From contig BDGG01000005.1 of the NCBI GenBank assembly GCA_001949185.1, positions 2,221,249-2,285,248 on the forward strand: DNA of 64,000 nt, in the 5' to 3' direction. Under the pieces are notes generated by a model, which was given only the letters and a program-made list of their open reading frames with translations, did not search any database and was not told the origin of the DNA. Below, piece after piece: positions 45,698 through 59,500 of this stretch (within the stretch, counting starts at the first letter, position 1; every line of letters begins with the position of its first letter). Origin of the DNA: Ramazzottius varieornatus (Eukaryota > Tardigrada > Eutardigrada > Parachela > Ramazzottiidae). A program made the position numbers and the translations under genes.

Positions 45698-48600
45698 ATG
45701 GATGATCTCGTGCTGGAGCAGCTTCCACAAGACGAAGAAGTTCCTGAACGTATCCAGGACCCGTTGCGAGATTCAGAGCAGGTCGGTAACTCGTCAGAAG
45801 AGCTGACAAGCAGATCCGTACAAGGATGATTACTCCCAGCTTAATCCGTGCTTTGATTTGTTTTTTAGGTGGAGGCTGCTTCGAGCAAATCATCATCAGC
45901 TGGATCCAGAACATCGCTACCTACTCTGGAAAGCATCCTGAACGAGGTAAGTGATTTCTTTATGTATACTTTAAGTCGAGCGATATTTTGTCCTTTCGAC
46001 GGTTTTACTTTCGTTATAGGATGTCAGTTCACACGATGATGGTCTTCCTGGACCTGGTGGGAGGTTCGCTAATGCGGACATCCGGATTCGCAGCGATTTC
46101 GATATCTCCGAGCTCGAACAAAGTTACGCCGCTTCAGCCGAATCGATCAAAAACCTGAGGTTAATTTCTTTCTTTTGTGGCGAGGAACTTGATCGGTAGT
46201 TGAGCAGTTCGTCTGTAGTTCCAGGTTTGATCCTACTTCGAAGTCACAGCGCGATAGCTTGATAAAGCTAGTCAAGCTGAGAGATGTCTCCAGCAGCTTT
46301 GGAAAGGTATTTCAGTAACGTTACATACACCCGTCTTGCATCATCGTACAAAACCAAGCATGTTTCTAAGATTAATCGATGTTTTCTCTTATAGAACGCA
46401 GTTGACGGAAATCCCACAGTCATCCATTGCGGAGCAAACATTGTAGTTGGAACGTCGGCTGGCTTTGCCCATGTATTTGGTTCGCTTTCGAACTTCTTCA
46501 TTAGACCCTAATCACCCTATTGGTATCAATTGGATGATGAATCCTACTTTTTGTACAGATCTGAGCCAGAAAGTCGTATGCAAATGCGTTCCTGCATCCA
46601 AGAACGTGGGACCTGTCTCGGCAGTGGATATAAACCGAGATGAAAAGCTGCTGCTCGTCGGGTTCGCCAGCGGCGTCGTAAGACCAAGTTATTCCTCTAT
46701 TTGTGATTACATAAACTTTATCGAACAGAAGGGGTGAATGTCCGTAACTTTTGTCTATCACAGTTGGCCTTATACGATCTCCCTTCCGGTAAGCTTTCGA
46801 AAGTCATGGAAGACTTGCACCTGTTCGAAAGCTCCATCCTCAGTATTAGAGTAGGTCTTCCAGTTTACTACACGGCTAACCTTTGCAAGTAGAAGTTCAA
46901 AACAGAAATTTTCTCCGTAGTTTACGGACGATCCTTCCATAGCCATCTTTACAGACAACGGAGGCTCCGCTTACGCTTTGGAAGTAAGGTAAACTGCGAC
47001 ATGAAGTCCTTCTTCCTTTCCTTAGTTTAAATGTGGAAATCTTACAAGTTGTTTTGGTAACTTTCTGGGTTGATAGAAGTACGCTGGGTCGAAAGAATGT
47101 GACGTCGACATGCATTTTCTCCGGAAGTAAGGGTGAAGCATTCGTGGCTGAACCGTTAAGGGTCGCCAGTAAGATGTCGTCCCATCGACTTGCGGAGACT
47201 TTCGTGGTGGCTGTGGCTTCACTGAACAAAGTAATCATTGCCGAGCTGAAGCCAGCTCTTCGTTCGGTGTTCTCGTTCCCGTACAACGCTACTCCCTCAA
47301 AACCACCCATCTTAGAATGGCATATCGTTACGATGCATTCTGAGAAGAAGGGAAAGTCGGTCGAGCCAGTGCTAGCTGTGGCTACTGGACAGAATATCGT
47401 ATTCGTTCAGGTAAGTTGAAGTAACCATCTGAGAATTCATCTCGAACAAAGACTTCTGCGTGCTTTGGTTTATTAGAATTGCGAATCGAGATAACATTGC
47501 CTCATCTTCCAGATTTCCTCTGGTCCTGATGATGCGACACCAAAGTGCTCTTTCATCCAGCGCACAACTCTGGACTTCGTTGTCATAAACTTGAAGGTGG
47601 GTTGACGGGTTGAAACTTGAGCGTTTTTTCATTTCGAGCATTTCCACTCGAGTAATCAACTACGTACACGTACTCATACTTCGAGCCTAGTTTGCCGTTA
47701 CTGGGAAGATGTTAGAAATTTCCATAAGTTCTGATGCGTTTCTTGTCAATAATGTTTAGTGGATCAACAACTACATGATCGCCGTGCTGGACACTGCCGA
47801 GTGCATGCATATGGTGGACATTCGAAGCCAGACTATTCTCGACACCATCGACCTGGGCATCGTGGGACTTGTCTACCAGTCCAGCTTCTACAAAGGCCTG
47901 GCTACTTCTCGAGCAACAAGTCAAGCTATGGTGAGTTCTACGTGAGTACTGCAAAAGAACATTTCTCATGAGCTCGAATTTCTCGGTTGTTCCACATGTT
48001 GTTTAATCAAGCTCAACAGGACTGAATGTAGCCATGTTGTGAATATTCGATACCTGATCTGAACACCCTTGAATTATTTGAATTTAGCCCACTGTCTTAC
48101 TCATAGCTTTGCTGAGCTCGTTTCTTCGCTATCCTTTACAGGCGTCAGTGGGGAACATGGCGTGTCTGCAGTCTGTTGGCTGCTTCCACGGGCAAGTTAT
48201 CCTTCTCGGAACAGAAGGTGTCTTTGTTGCTTCTCTTCGGCTGTGGTACGAACGAGTTGATCGCTTGGTCAGCGAAGGGTACTTCATGGAAGCACTTCGG
48301 TTGCTTCTCGATGTACATTCTGGACATGCGAAGGGTGTCTTAGGGCTGACCAAAGACCCAAAAGAGCGTCGAGCGATCCTTAGACGGCAACTTCGACATT
48401 TGGTCGAAGTGGTCCTGGATGACTGCTTGAAGAAAATGCCACAGGACGGTGATGCTGAAACACTGCGAGAACATTTTGGGGTAGGGAATGGACTTGGTTT
48501 AAGAAACTGGGCAAGATCAGTTGTTTCAAGGGCGCACGGTTCCAGTCAGAAATACTGAAAGTGTGCGCCGCTTGGGAAAATTGTCTTGTCGAGCTGGTCT

Positions 48601-51600
48601 GGCGAGTTTTTAGTCTTGGGCCTCCCGGAAGTAACAGAATTGTTTGTTACAGTCTGTAGTACCTATGTGTATGAATGCCTGCATTTCGTGTATGGATACA
48701 GAGTTCCTGTTTGGGGAATTTTACGACCGATTTGGCTCAAACGTCGCTGCTCGAACTCTTTTCCTGGAAAATATCGGTATGAAGCACAAGCAAAGAATAT
48801 TGTCTGCCTTCCTGTTTACTGTTTTCGTGACGGAAGCTCTCCCTTGTAGAGCCGCTGATTCTGAACGATGAGTTGCACGAGCTTTCCCCAAGCGTTATGC
48901 AAGATCTCATTGAACTTCACAAGGCCCGGCAACAGTTGGAGTCCTTGGAGTCCTTGATTGTTAAGCTGAATGTCCAGTCTTTCGATCTCCACAATGTACG
49001 TACTGTGGCTCACATGCGTATCTTACAGGAAGGAAAATATTTTCTTGCTGATTTTGAATTTTCCTCTTAGGTGATAGCCTTCTGCCGTCAGTATGGCCTG
49101 TTTGACGGCTTGGCTTACATCTACACACTGGCTTTCCAAGATGCAAGAACGCCACTGGAAGAGTACCTGATGGTTCTAAGGAAGGCCATCTTGGCGTCCC
49201 AAGTACTGTCAGGTAAGAGCAGCCAACTACTGCCTACTGTATATACACTGCACAATAGAAAGTAGAAGATGGTTTTCTGTGATGTTTTATCAAGCTCAAC
49301 AGGGCTGAAGAACTCGTGTTGATAACATTCGATATCTGAGAACACCGTTAGTTCCTAAATCGTTAGTGGAAGTCATAAGACCGTTCATCTCATCAGTGTA
49401 TGATGACGAGATTTCATGCATTTTTCTGATACAGATGAAATGGTCGCGCTGGGGAACAAGTTGATCATTTACGTCAGCTGTTGTCTGCATGGACTGCAGT
49501 ACCCTACTGGGTCCTCGAAAGCTTCTTCGCCTCAATTGGCTTTCGATGTAAGTTTGGCCTGAAATTTCCCCGTTATTACAATTTGACCGCTTACAAGTGG
49601 TACATACCGTGAATCTCTTACGTAGTTGTGTTCGATGGTAGGTCTTGCAGACGATTCTAGCGAGGCACTCGAGGAACCCGGAAGAGACTGAGCCGGCGTT
49701 CGTCCATCTTCGGACCCTTTTGGACTTCGATACTACCGAGACACTTAACGTATTCGCCATGGCCTTCGCTCAGCCCATCTTTAACGATGCAAAGGGGTAA
49801 GGCAGTATGAATCAACCGGCACTTAGGAAACTCCAACTAAAACTGTCGGAGAAGAATTGACACTTTCTTGAGTGACGGCTAGGAAGTTCTCGATGATGTT
49901 TTATCAAGCTCAACAGGACTGATCAACCGTGCTGTGATTATTCAAACTGAGAGAATTGCTGACGAATTTTCTAAATTCCCAAAAGCTTCCTGCTCTGTGT
50001 ACTGAGATCTTGAATGTGAATGGGAATGTGTTTATTTAGATGTGAAGTGCAACAGCAACTTGTGGATCGTCTGCAGCAAATCTCAGCACAAGGTGACCAG
50101 CTCGAACCGGCTCAGATATCGGCAGTGTCGACCTTCATCGCTCGGATGATGACCAAGTCTGAATCCAAGATCGTGATAAACCGAATGCTGATCGAACAGG
50201 TACTCGTACTGGCAGTCACCTTTCGTCGTTCTCTGGCCAAAAGGAACTCATATCCTCACTGCATGTTTCTTGCAGACATTGGAAATTCTGTGCTCTTCGA
50301 ACTTACGACCTCGACACGATGAACGCGAAGCGGCGGTGTTAGAGATGTACCATTGCGGTGTACTGAACCACATTAGCGATAATATGGTTATCCGACTGGC
50401 GGAAACGGCCAAATTGTAAGAGTTTGAGAGTGGTTTTAGGAAGGAATCAGTATTTTAAAGACTCGGGTTTCTGTATTTTATAGCTGGCGCCTTTGTGAAA
50501 TTCTGTATGAAAAGCATGGAATGTATGACAAGTTGCTCTTCTGCTATTTGGACGACCCTTCTCGCAAAGTAAGCTGTGATCAGAATTGAATTACTCTTAG
50601 GCTATCGGTGAAACTAAATGATGAGACTATTTTCAGTTCAAGCTCAACAGGGCTGAGTGATATTGATGAGAAACTCTTTTCTGACTTTGGTGTGCTGTAC
50701 AGTACAGTATTGAGTGTTCAGATGGAATCAGAGTATGAGATAGAATGTGGGTTTTTTCACAGGGTCAGAGTTTCGCCTTCCTGCAACGTATCCTCATCAG
50801 TCCATTGTACGAGAAGCACGAGAAGGACATGATGCGAGAAGCTTTCGTCGAAAGGTTCCCGGAGCTCTTGGCGTTGGACTTTCAGAAGACGGTCTTGCTG
50901 ACGTATTCGTCCCTGTTCTCCGAAGTACTTCGACTGTGCAAAAGACTGGAACCCGACTTGTGGAACCAGTACCTCTTCATGCGGGAAGTCTTCAACTTTG
51001 TGTAAGTCTTTCCCGTTATTCTGCGGAGCGTTACAGACACCGGCATACAAAGCCATCAGTAAATCAAGGTGCTTGACGTATGCAGGTGTACGACTCTTGC
51101 GTACAAGATGCCTAAATCAGTTGTCACATGAACCTGCATACCTGTGTGACATGGCAGGTGTACGGTTAGGTGTATGCAGGTATCTGAAGACTTCTGGATC
51201 ATCTGTTAGCGTTGTCTAATGTTTGAACTTTTCTAGGTCGAGAAGTGCCGTGGCTACTAAGGCCGATGCCAGCCTGTTCCCAGTGCTGTACCACAACGTC
51301 CTGATAGACTTGATGTGCGAAGTCCAGCCAAGTACGGTGTTTGACCATATTCGTTCCAACGAGCATTATGACGTGGACCAAGCCTTGACCGCGTGTCGTA
51401 CATTCGGCATCGTTCGTGGTGTAGCTTACCTGTTAGAGAAGAAAGGCAATGTCGAGGAAGCTTTCGAGGTTTTACTAGACGAGCTTCGTAAGGTCATGGA
51501 CGGATATTTAGTCTCGCAGCGCCATGAGGTCTCACAAGAAGTTTATGAGAAGAACTATCAGGGTCTGAAAGATACACTAGACATGGTGATGGACTTTTGT

Positions 51601-52383
51601 CAAAGGTCCAATGCGAGGACTGACCAAGCAGCTCAAGAGAACATGTACCAACAAGTGTTGAGGTTCATGCTGGACGCAATCAATAGCTCGGCGGATGTGG
51701 AGTTCGAAGGGAGGAGGTCCGACTTAAGAAGACTGTCAGCGGACTTGCTGAAGAGCATGACGGGACAGGTGGACGTCTTAGTGTTCTTGAAAAGAGTCTT
51801 GGATGACGCGGCATACAGTCATGGGAAGTTCGGAGAGTTGAGGGAGCTGCTGTTGGGCATTCTGGACACTTACTCGTACGAACAGGTGAGGATGGCGTCT
51901 TCAGATAGAAATCAGGGGACTCTCACTGGTGCATCTCATCAAAGTACCTTGGTGTCTATTTGAGCGTACTATTCCCGGAATTTAATGCATTTCTGACTGC
52001 AGTCATTACTAATGATCGCCTTATGTTTCCTTTTTGGTTGCAGGTATTGCTATCGGCGACGCGGAACATGCTTCGAAGAGATATCCACGACCAGGTGACG
52101 CAGATGAAGAAGACTGCAGCTCGAGCAGTCCGTATCAGAAGTGCCGCCTGTGGGTTGTGCCGCTCCTCCTTGCGACGCTTCCCTTCGGCGGAAGAAGCAC
52201 AAGCCAAACTTGTGGTCTTTCGGTAAGTTCTTCTTCTTGCTCGATCAAGTGATGAATGCTAATGGGGCTTTTGTATTCAGATGTGGGCATGCCTTTCATA
52301 CGACTTGCGTTAAAGAGTCAGCGCAAACTTCCTCTGGCTCGCATCGGGAAACAAATGGTACGTGTCCATCCTGTGACCGCTGA
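45698..52383 (+). CDS. VPS8: VPS8, CORVET tethering complex subunit
   Basis: Vps8 is the Rab5-binding subunit of the CORVET complex, which tethers early endosomes. The gene has about twenty exons, most joined in phase by eye. The N-terminus is acidic (MDDLVLEQLPQDEE). The WD-like propeller includes NPTVIHCGANIVVGTSAGFA, VDINRDEKLLLVGFASG, LALYDLPSG, a diagnostic CIFSGSKGEAFVAEPLRV, and NYMIAVLDTAECMHMVDIRS then LVYQSSFYKGLATSRATS. The clathrin-repeat region follows (EGYFMEALRLLLDVHSGHAK; RTLFLENI; LIELHKARQQLESL). The C-terminus has an H2-type RING: CGLC...CGHAFHTTC...CPSC. Introns 47936-48140, 49214-49436, 49797-50038 and 50569-50761 share an 18-nt motif, and others hold palindromic or CCTGCATAC repeats. 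Confidence 0.95.
48008..50656 (+). repeat. four copies of an intron motif in VPS8
   Basis: CAAGCTCAACAGGRCTGA occurs at 48008-48025, 49291-49308, 49905-49922 and 50639-50656. Each copy is in a different VPS8 intron and in the same orientation as the gene. Three are preceded by TTT(A)AT, and similar loose text (ATTCGATATCTGA) follows two of them. Confidence 0.85.
48505..48607. repeat. palindromic MITE-like element, copy 12
   Basis: Arms CAAGGGCGCACGG and GTGTGCGCCGCTTGGG, ending TTGTCTTGTCGAGC and TGGTCTGGCGAG. It lies in a VPS8 intron. Confidence 0.85.
51041..51190. repeat. CCTGCATAC-type repeat in a VPS8 intron
   Basis: GTATGCAGGTGTACG, AACCTGCATACCTGTG, GGCAGGTGTACG and GTGTATGCAGGTAT occur within 150 bp in both orientations. 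The region resembles the T-box intron repeat at 15660-15830. Confidence 0.6.
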
Positions 52384-53118
52384 AGCCTGGTGATATTGCA
52401 TGTAATTCCTCTGTTTTTTAACAAATTGTTTGTGTTTTATACCTTCCCGCCGCAGCTACTGTAATTTCAAGTTTCTGTTTCATTCCGTATGTTAGCTCGG
52501 TCGTGATGATATTAGGTGCGGAAGTGTGACTTGCAACTTTTTTCTGAACATCAACTCAAAAAAATCATGTCTCTCTTTTGGGACAGGCGATCTCCTCCAC
52601 ATCTTTCGCACTGTAATGCATCGTCATTCGGCATTCGAACATGCCGTTGAATAATCAAATCGTCAATGCTAGTCGTGCTACAAAATCAGTTTAGTAAAGC
52701 TGGCCGTTTGTGAAAAACGTGGCACTGTCGGTAAAACAATTTTCTCGAACGTCGAAAACTCTGTTATGTGTTCATATCATACACCGATAAACGTTCTTGC
52801 AAAAGCTCTATCAGGTTGTTTTTTTCAAAACATGGGCTGCTAAAGTTTTACGGGACGAAATCCGGACATGAAACCAAAAACCAAACTCTAATTCCATTCT
52901 CGCCACCCCGCTAAAGTGGCGCATTTTGCAGGTCGTTTTTGCACCCGGAAAAACGGAAATTCTGGTCTTACTGGTCTTATTAATATCGCTTTTGCGTTTT
53001 GCATCGCATTCTGAATTGTGGGCATTACGCATGGTTAGGCGGAAAAAAAGACGCAGTAATATTTGCAAAATCATTCTATCACAGTAAGCGAAGACCAGCT
53101 GAATGCGCCGAACGCCAT
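52384..53118. other. VPS8/INTS13 convergent intergenic region
   Basis: This holds the 3' flanks of two genes. Near 52915 AAAGTGGCGCATTTTG may be a half copy of the palindromic repeat. No exon can be supported. Confidence 0.4.
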
Positions 53119-55949
53119 TTACAGCTCTAAGGATGCATGAATAAGTGTGGTGTCTTCGCGCTGGCCCTTCTCCAGCTTCTGTAGGTTCTGGTACAGCTTT
53201 CCCATCCTGCCGAACTTTAGGCGGCCTTCAAACTCGGGTCGAGCTTTGCGCTTGTAAAGCCCTTGGGCTCCTTCCGTGGTATTTTCCGGTACTGTTGTTC
53301 CTACCCGATTCTCCGTATTTGAACCTACAACGAACTCTTGTGAGCCACCTGTTACAAAAGCAACCAGATTATGAGGGATGATATGAACCTGGGTACGAGT
53401 GTCGTCTGACACGATCGAGGATGAGAGTTCGCAGCTCACTTCGGAGAGGTGTCGGGAGACGAGCATGCAAGTAATCGCGCAAACTTCGTACACTGTCTCC
53501 TTCCGATGAGTTGCTGTAGGCTTCCAAGATCATATCCAGCTCGACCTAACATCAACCTCATTGTAAAAGAAGACATCAACAACCAATACATTCGGGAACA
53601 GCGGATACGTACCCATAAAACTGCATAACTTTCAGCCCTGCAAGAAGAAAAAAACAAAAGCCCTTGGCGTAATCAGTCGCTTTAACCGTAACGTCCATTC
53701 CTGAACAGGGTACGCTCATATTTACCGTCGTGTGCCGGAAGGAATGGTACTCAACACCACGTGGGTATTCAGTCCGGGAAGAAGCGTGTTTTGGGCGTTC
53801 ATATCCAGCACTTCTTCGATGGCATTTCGGGCCGCGTGCCACTCGCTTCTGTCTTTTTTCTCGGGAGAAGCGACGACTTCGAATAGTGGAACAAACTACA
53901 ACTCAAGGATAAGTTCAGATAAGACGTCCGACCAACGGATTTTGCCCTTTTCCTGCGAGAATCCGACAAGGCTGTGCTCGGCACGAACTTGATGGGCGTT
54001 TTTTCAGAAAACGGGCGAATTCAACTGAGCACCCAAAAATAACTTACGGCGACTGCTAAGTACTGACCTGTGGCAGAAGGTACGCAAGACTGTCGCTGTA
54101 AATGAAGGGGAAGTAGGAAGTCATCTTTTTCTGCCTGCTCAGTGCTTGTGACGGAATAGGAAACTGAGACTTCGGGTCAAGCACAATGGTCTTCAGCAAC
54201 GTACACATTTCCTGGACAAAACAAGGCTAACGTCGGTGCGACCGATAATTTTCGTGGTCACATGCAGTGTCAATGGCTTTCAGCGGATACAAACCTTGAC
54301 ACGGTAATTGGTGACTTTGCCCCCTGGTACTTCCAAAAGTGAGGGAATGTCGTCTACTACTCGTTCTGTTCCAGACTTCAGCTGTAGTAAGCAGATCTTC
54401 CCGCCCGACAGGAAGAGCTTGCAGATCTTTACACCGGACTTCTCGACTTCTTGACTTTCAAGTAGGACTGCGTTACCTAAAGCAGGGAAAACAATCCATC
54501 CGACTGTATAAACCAACTATGAAAAACTAGTGATGGACTATCGAGTTTACCGTCAAGGACGTATCCGACCAAGCATTGCGTCGGCCTGGTCGTAGGGTCC
54601 GAAGGAGTCGTCCTTATGGGCAAAGCGTCGTCCAGTGGCACATGAGCGAACGTGGTCCCTTTCACTGGCTTCAGCCACTTCATCCGTAACGGCGTACCAC
54701 CGGGTCGACTCTGTGTCTTCTGTTCGGTTATCAAGCACGGATGGAACATGTCCACGTTGTAGGAGGTGGATGCCGCGCCTCCGGTCTTCACATCCTCCCT
54801 CATCGGAACTACGAAAATCCGACGACCCCAGTAGAAGAGCACAACTACTAGACATGTCAACCTCCCATCGTGACACGTATTCACTATTCAGATGCTTACT
54901 ATCAGTCACTATAGTCCGAGAAAGCCGAAGGTCCCAAGCAAGACAACTCTTGAAAGCTTCCAGAAGCTCAGTGCCTCCCGTAGAGATGTAGTAGAGTGTT
55001 ATGTACGCGTCATTCAGGCCGTCGATCTACAATGAGAAGACGCAATATAAGTGAGAAAGTGATAGTCCAGTAAATGCGCGTGAAGTTCTTACTTTTTTGT
55101 ACGATGGAGCTTTGGCTTCCGGTGAGGAACAGATGAAGACCGCGATCTCGAACCTTGTGATGTAGCCGATATTCTGCCGCATTATGCTTTCCCGAACAGA
55201 ATTCACGAGCACTAGCTCGTCCTTCTCGGTAGTTACTATCACGATGCGTACATAGAATGGACGGTCGGAAGAGACGTTCTCTATGTTCTCGTAATATACG
55301 GGAGCTGATAACAGCTCGTCATTCTCGAGATCTCTGATAGACTCGAACACGCTTCCAGCCGATGAAATGCTCATCGAAGCTGCCTTTGCAAACCTCTCCA
55401 ACTGAGAAACGGCACTCATGGCGATTCGGAGGTCCCGAAAGCGCGTGGTAGAGGAAGATGGCTGATCAGGCTGACCGGAAGTGGGGTATAATTTGAGTGT
55501 TTCGTCGTTCGGACCGCTGCCATGGATGGACACCTGAAAAACACATAACCACACTACTTTTGCTATGGAAGTTTAAGCCTCTGAGCACGAGTGACTTACT
55601 CCGTAAGAGGGGAAGATATCCCATGCAATTCTGCAGTATTCAAAGACGGCTTCGAGTATCCATGTAATCCATGTCCATTCAGTTTGAGCAACGAAAGACG
55701 TAGCGGAGCTGCGGCTGCTCAGCGTGCTTTCTTCACTGACGGGTTCGAATGATCCTGGAGCGGACGACCATAAAGCGGTAGAGTTCTCCAGGAGGAACAC
55801 GGTGCGGAAGGCATTTGGACGAGCGACTTTCCTCTCCTCCGACCTGCTAGAAGATCAACATCGATTTGCCATACTCGTACTCAAACAAAGGCACCGTCCC
55901 GTATCGCGCTTTCGACGTGCAGGTACCTGTTTTCCGTTCTCGTCGACAT
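53119..55949 (-). CDS. INTS13: Integrator complex subunit 13 (Asunder)
   Basis: INTS13 (Asunder/Mat89Bb) is part of the Integrator complex, which cleaves snRNA and other nascent transcripts and also affects dynein localisation in mitosis. Exon 1 starts at ATG 55949 and joins a second exon in phase to RKVARPNAFRTVFLLENSTA, matching the family opening (KTVFVxDHxP). Next come VFEYCRIAWDIFPSYG; a long region with FYVRIVIVTTEKDELVLVNS; CLVGYVLDG; KICKLFLSGGKICLLQL; a GGKVTNYRVKV segment matching GRVTDYRI of human INTS13; and the C-terminal EGRLKFGRMGKLYQNLQKLE, matching the conserved GRLNSVxxRAELYQHL. The C-terminus is basic. It looks somewhat shorter than the 706-residue human protein. Exon boundaries in the middle (53500-54280) are less certain. 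Confidence 0.88.
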
Positions 55950-56558
55950 GGTGCCGCACTTGTGCGCGTTAGCTTGACACCATCAGGAATGTTAGGAGAA
56001 AGGGATCGGGGCGGAGAGTCTTCCAGGAATCAAGAATCCAAGGAATCAGAAACACAAACAGAAGCTTATAAAGCGTACATGCGTAGTTTCACTCACATCA
56101 CTAGATTGCAGGTATGACATACGGATAAGCTGTCAGAGATATCCGTATGTAAGTACTATCGTACCGGAAGTCCCTGGATTTAGGCTCCATTCCCAGCACT
56201 CTAGCGCAACTGTACGACAATTTTTGCGGAAGCCACACACTGGTCACTGGTCATTATTTCACTCCGCAATATCGGACTCGGCCCGAACTACAGAACGAGA
56301 TAACACGATCGGAGAACAAAGTGCTTTCCGCAAAGTCTGCACAAAATACTCAGTGCTAAAAGACGAAGAAGGAAATATAAACAGATACGTACGAGTACAT
56401 CAGAGTAAAACTGCAAAAAGACTAATAACATGATCGCCTGCAGTGTGCAAGAAGCGCGACAATGGAATAAAAAACCACAAAGAAAACCAAATTAGTAGCA
56501 GACCAATATCATCGGAAAAATGGGATGCTTTCACTAGTTCGCTAACTGCTGGCCGAAG
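55950..56558. other. INTS13 upstream region
   Basis: The INTS13 promoter should lie here, along with the 3' flank of SMARCE1. A short hairpin ACATACGGATA/TATCCGTATGT is at about 56118-56152, close to CCGGAAGT at 56163. No gene is recognised. Confidence 0.4.
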
Positions 56559-59500
56559 CTACAGTCTAAAGTCAGCATAGCCTTGTCCACCACTGTCCTC
56601 CGCCCCCACGGGAGATTCCTCGGAGATCTTAGTAACCTGTTCCGAAGCATGTTGATCCGCTTGACCATCGTGCCGCGTAATTTCAGGTTCTTCCGCCCCT
56701 TCGAGGTCTTCCGGCCGGAGCTCGGGGGCAGCTTCAGACTGTGCCAGTTCATCAGACCTATGGTCGACCCCCTCCCCCACCCACTTGTGCGACAGTTCGT
56801 CCGTAGCGTGGGCAGAAGTATCCGCGATTTCCGCCACTGCTTCCGCAACAATCTCGTCGGCAGGTCGTTCAGCTAAGGACAACCACAAAAGATTATCAGT
56901 ATTATGGAGAAAAAAATCAAAAGGCAGTGTACCTTGGTCGTTTGAAATTTTTGCGCTGGTGTCGACGTTATCCTCTTCCTCGGAAATGACGGAGTTCGGG
57001 TCGGTAACATTCTCTGGAGAGACCTCGTTTTCCGTAGCTACGTGATCGGGGGGATTGCCTGCCTTTGCTGTTGACTCCTCGTTAGCGGTCTCTTCCACCG
57101 CGAGATCTTTCACTTCGGAGGATTCTTCTTTTATGACAATATCGCCACTAACTGTCGACTTGTCATGCGAAATTTGGGCATCGATATCGGCTCCAGAATC
57201 CTTTTCTGGTTCGGCCTCCTCATTGACCTCTTCGCCACCCTAGTGATACGAAAACTTACGATAAAAAAAACCAAGAAGACCCAGCAACAGAATATTTTAC
57301 CGTATGTTCGGTCTTTTCCTTTTCAACTTCCGGTGTATCAGCTGCAAATGCCTCTTTCGACACCTGCATACTCTCCTCACCCACTTCCTGGTTGCCTCCA
57401 GGTTCCGCAGTACCAACCCCCATCGCGCTGCCATCTTCTCTAGGCGAAGACATCTGTTCTTCTGGATATAAGTTATCGCTGCCATTCTCGACTGTAGCTA
57501 CGGCCACTTCCTCTCCTGAAACCTTGCTCTCGGAAATTCCAGGCTGTTCATCGGACCTACCGTCCGCGTTCGAGCTACTATCCTCAGGGCCCACAGCTCT
57601 TTCTTCACTAGTTTCTACCGGAGTATCTTCCGACGCGTGTGCCTGAGGCTTCTCGTTCTGGTCGGACTGAGTGTCGACCACTTCCGGTTGACTTACACTC
57701 TTGTCTTCGTCTCCGTCACTAGCCACAGAAGTCACGTTTGTTACAGCTTGTTCGGTACTGACATGGTCTACCGGGTTCTCCGTCATTTCCGCATCGGCTG
57801 ACTCGTTATTGACTATCTGAGGGGAAGGTCCTGCCGAAGAACCGCCATCGACCTGGGGTGCAGGTGGGAAAGCCTGTTGTTGAGCTTGAGCGTTCAACAA
57901 AGCAGCGTTCTGCTGAGCTTTGTAGTTGGCTACGTGCTCCTCGTACATGGCGTAGTACTTGTCCACCATGGCCTGGTACTGATCTTTCGAAACCGGCCTG
58001 CATTCCTGTAAACGGAAACTTTCGATAAGTCTACCCACGGCAGATTAGTCAAGCAACTGAGAAGCCCACCTCTTTCACTTTCTGCCACTTTTCGGCGAAA
58101 GCTTCGTTGTCAGCTTCCAACTTGCGTTTCTTGATTTCATGCTTCTCGAGCAATTCTTTCTGGTCGGACAGAAGCTTCTCTTGATGGTGCGTAAGGGACT
58201 GTACGTTCTTCCGCAGCAACTACACAAAAAAACATAATCAAGTTTATGTTCTACAGCATCCATTACACCCCGTATTCCCAACGCAATGCACATACCTGAA
58301 CTCGCTGCTCGCTAACGATCATCCGTCCATCCGGTACAATCGCGTCACTGAATACTTCCGCCATGAGCTTATGGTTGCGTCGATATCGCGTCGAAGCGAC
58401 ATGCCTTGATCGGAGATGGTCATCCGCATCTACAAGCCAGGAAATAATGCCATACAAAGTCGTATATCACATAAGGTATTTAAAGTTTACAAGGCGACTT
58501 TCAAAAATTAGAAATGGTTAATGTACCGTCATCAGGTTCAGCGGGTGTGGTAGATGAATGATGTCCACTTCCGCTAGCTGTGTTCTTGGGTCCTGACATA
58601 ATCCTCTGGCTCATGGACTGCAGCTCTTCTAGTGGCCCATGGTGTGAGGAAGCTGGCTGTCCAATGCTACCATGCGAGCCACCGAGCGGGTTGGTCATAG
58701 CTCGTCCCGGGTCCACCGCGGGAGTCTTGGCCCTTTGCTCAGCCTTGGCTTCTTCCTCTTCCATCTGCTTCTTGTGCTTCAACCATGCCAAGTACTCCGG
58801 GGATTCCAGATATGCCTTCTGCGCTTGCGCATACTGTAAAGCGAAAACGAATATCGTGAGTGACATTTGATTTCTGGACAGTCTGTAATTTTGTTCCAAG
58901 AATAGTGTACATGTGGGACCTAAGCGAACATCGTCGACAATACCGTTTTTCAAGTGGCGCACGCTTTCAGCCAATAACCCTGAAAGCGTGCGCCACATGG
59001 GAAAACAGTCTCGTCGAGTCTGATTGTCAAGCTGTCAAGTCTATGTTCGATCGCTTCGTTCGCACCTTCTCTTTATCTTTAGCGAACTCTTCCGCGTACT
59101 TCTCCTTGACATCATCCGGACATTCTCTCCATCGTCGTCCGATAACCTTACCAATTTCAGCGAAGCTAATGCCCGGATTATCAGCTCGAACTGTTTCCCA
59201 TACCTACAAGAACTTCGGTCACATAATCAAGCTCAAGTTTTCCTCTACTTAACTTTCCAACACACGAAAGTGTGCTTACGGTTTTGCTGAAGCGTAAATA
59301 TGGGATGAGAGGTTTCTGCGGAGCCTTAGGTGGTTCCGTAGGTACATGAGTCGGAGCTGCTTTCGGTGCATGTTGGACTGGTGCATCCGCGTTGCTCGGT
59401 GTAGTGGCCCGTTGCTGTTGTTGCGATGTCGAAGGCATGTTCGGGGTAGCGTGTGCCAAGTACTGGTTCCGGGCATTCGTCAGATCGTCTTGCATGGCTG

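Noticed and set aside
45462-45914. Minus-strand open frame with protein-like stretches (FILSTEVRRADFDF)
   Set aside because: It runs antisense across the first VPS8 coding exon, whose phase and junctions fit well, and it ends soon after the palindrome is removed. I kept the plus-strand model only at low confidence.
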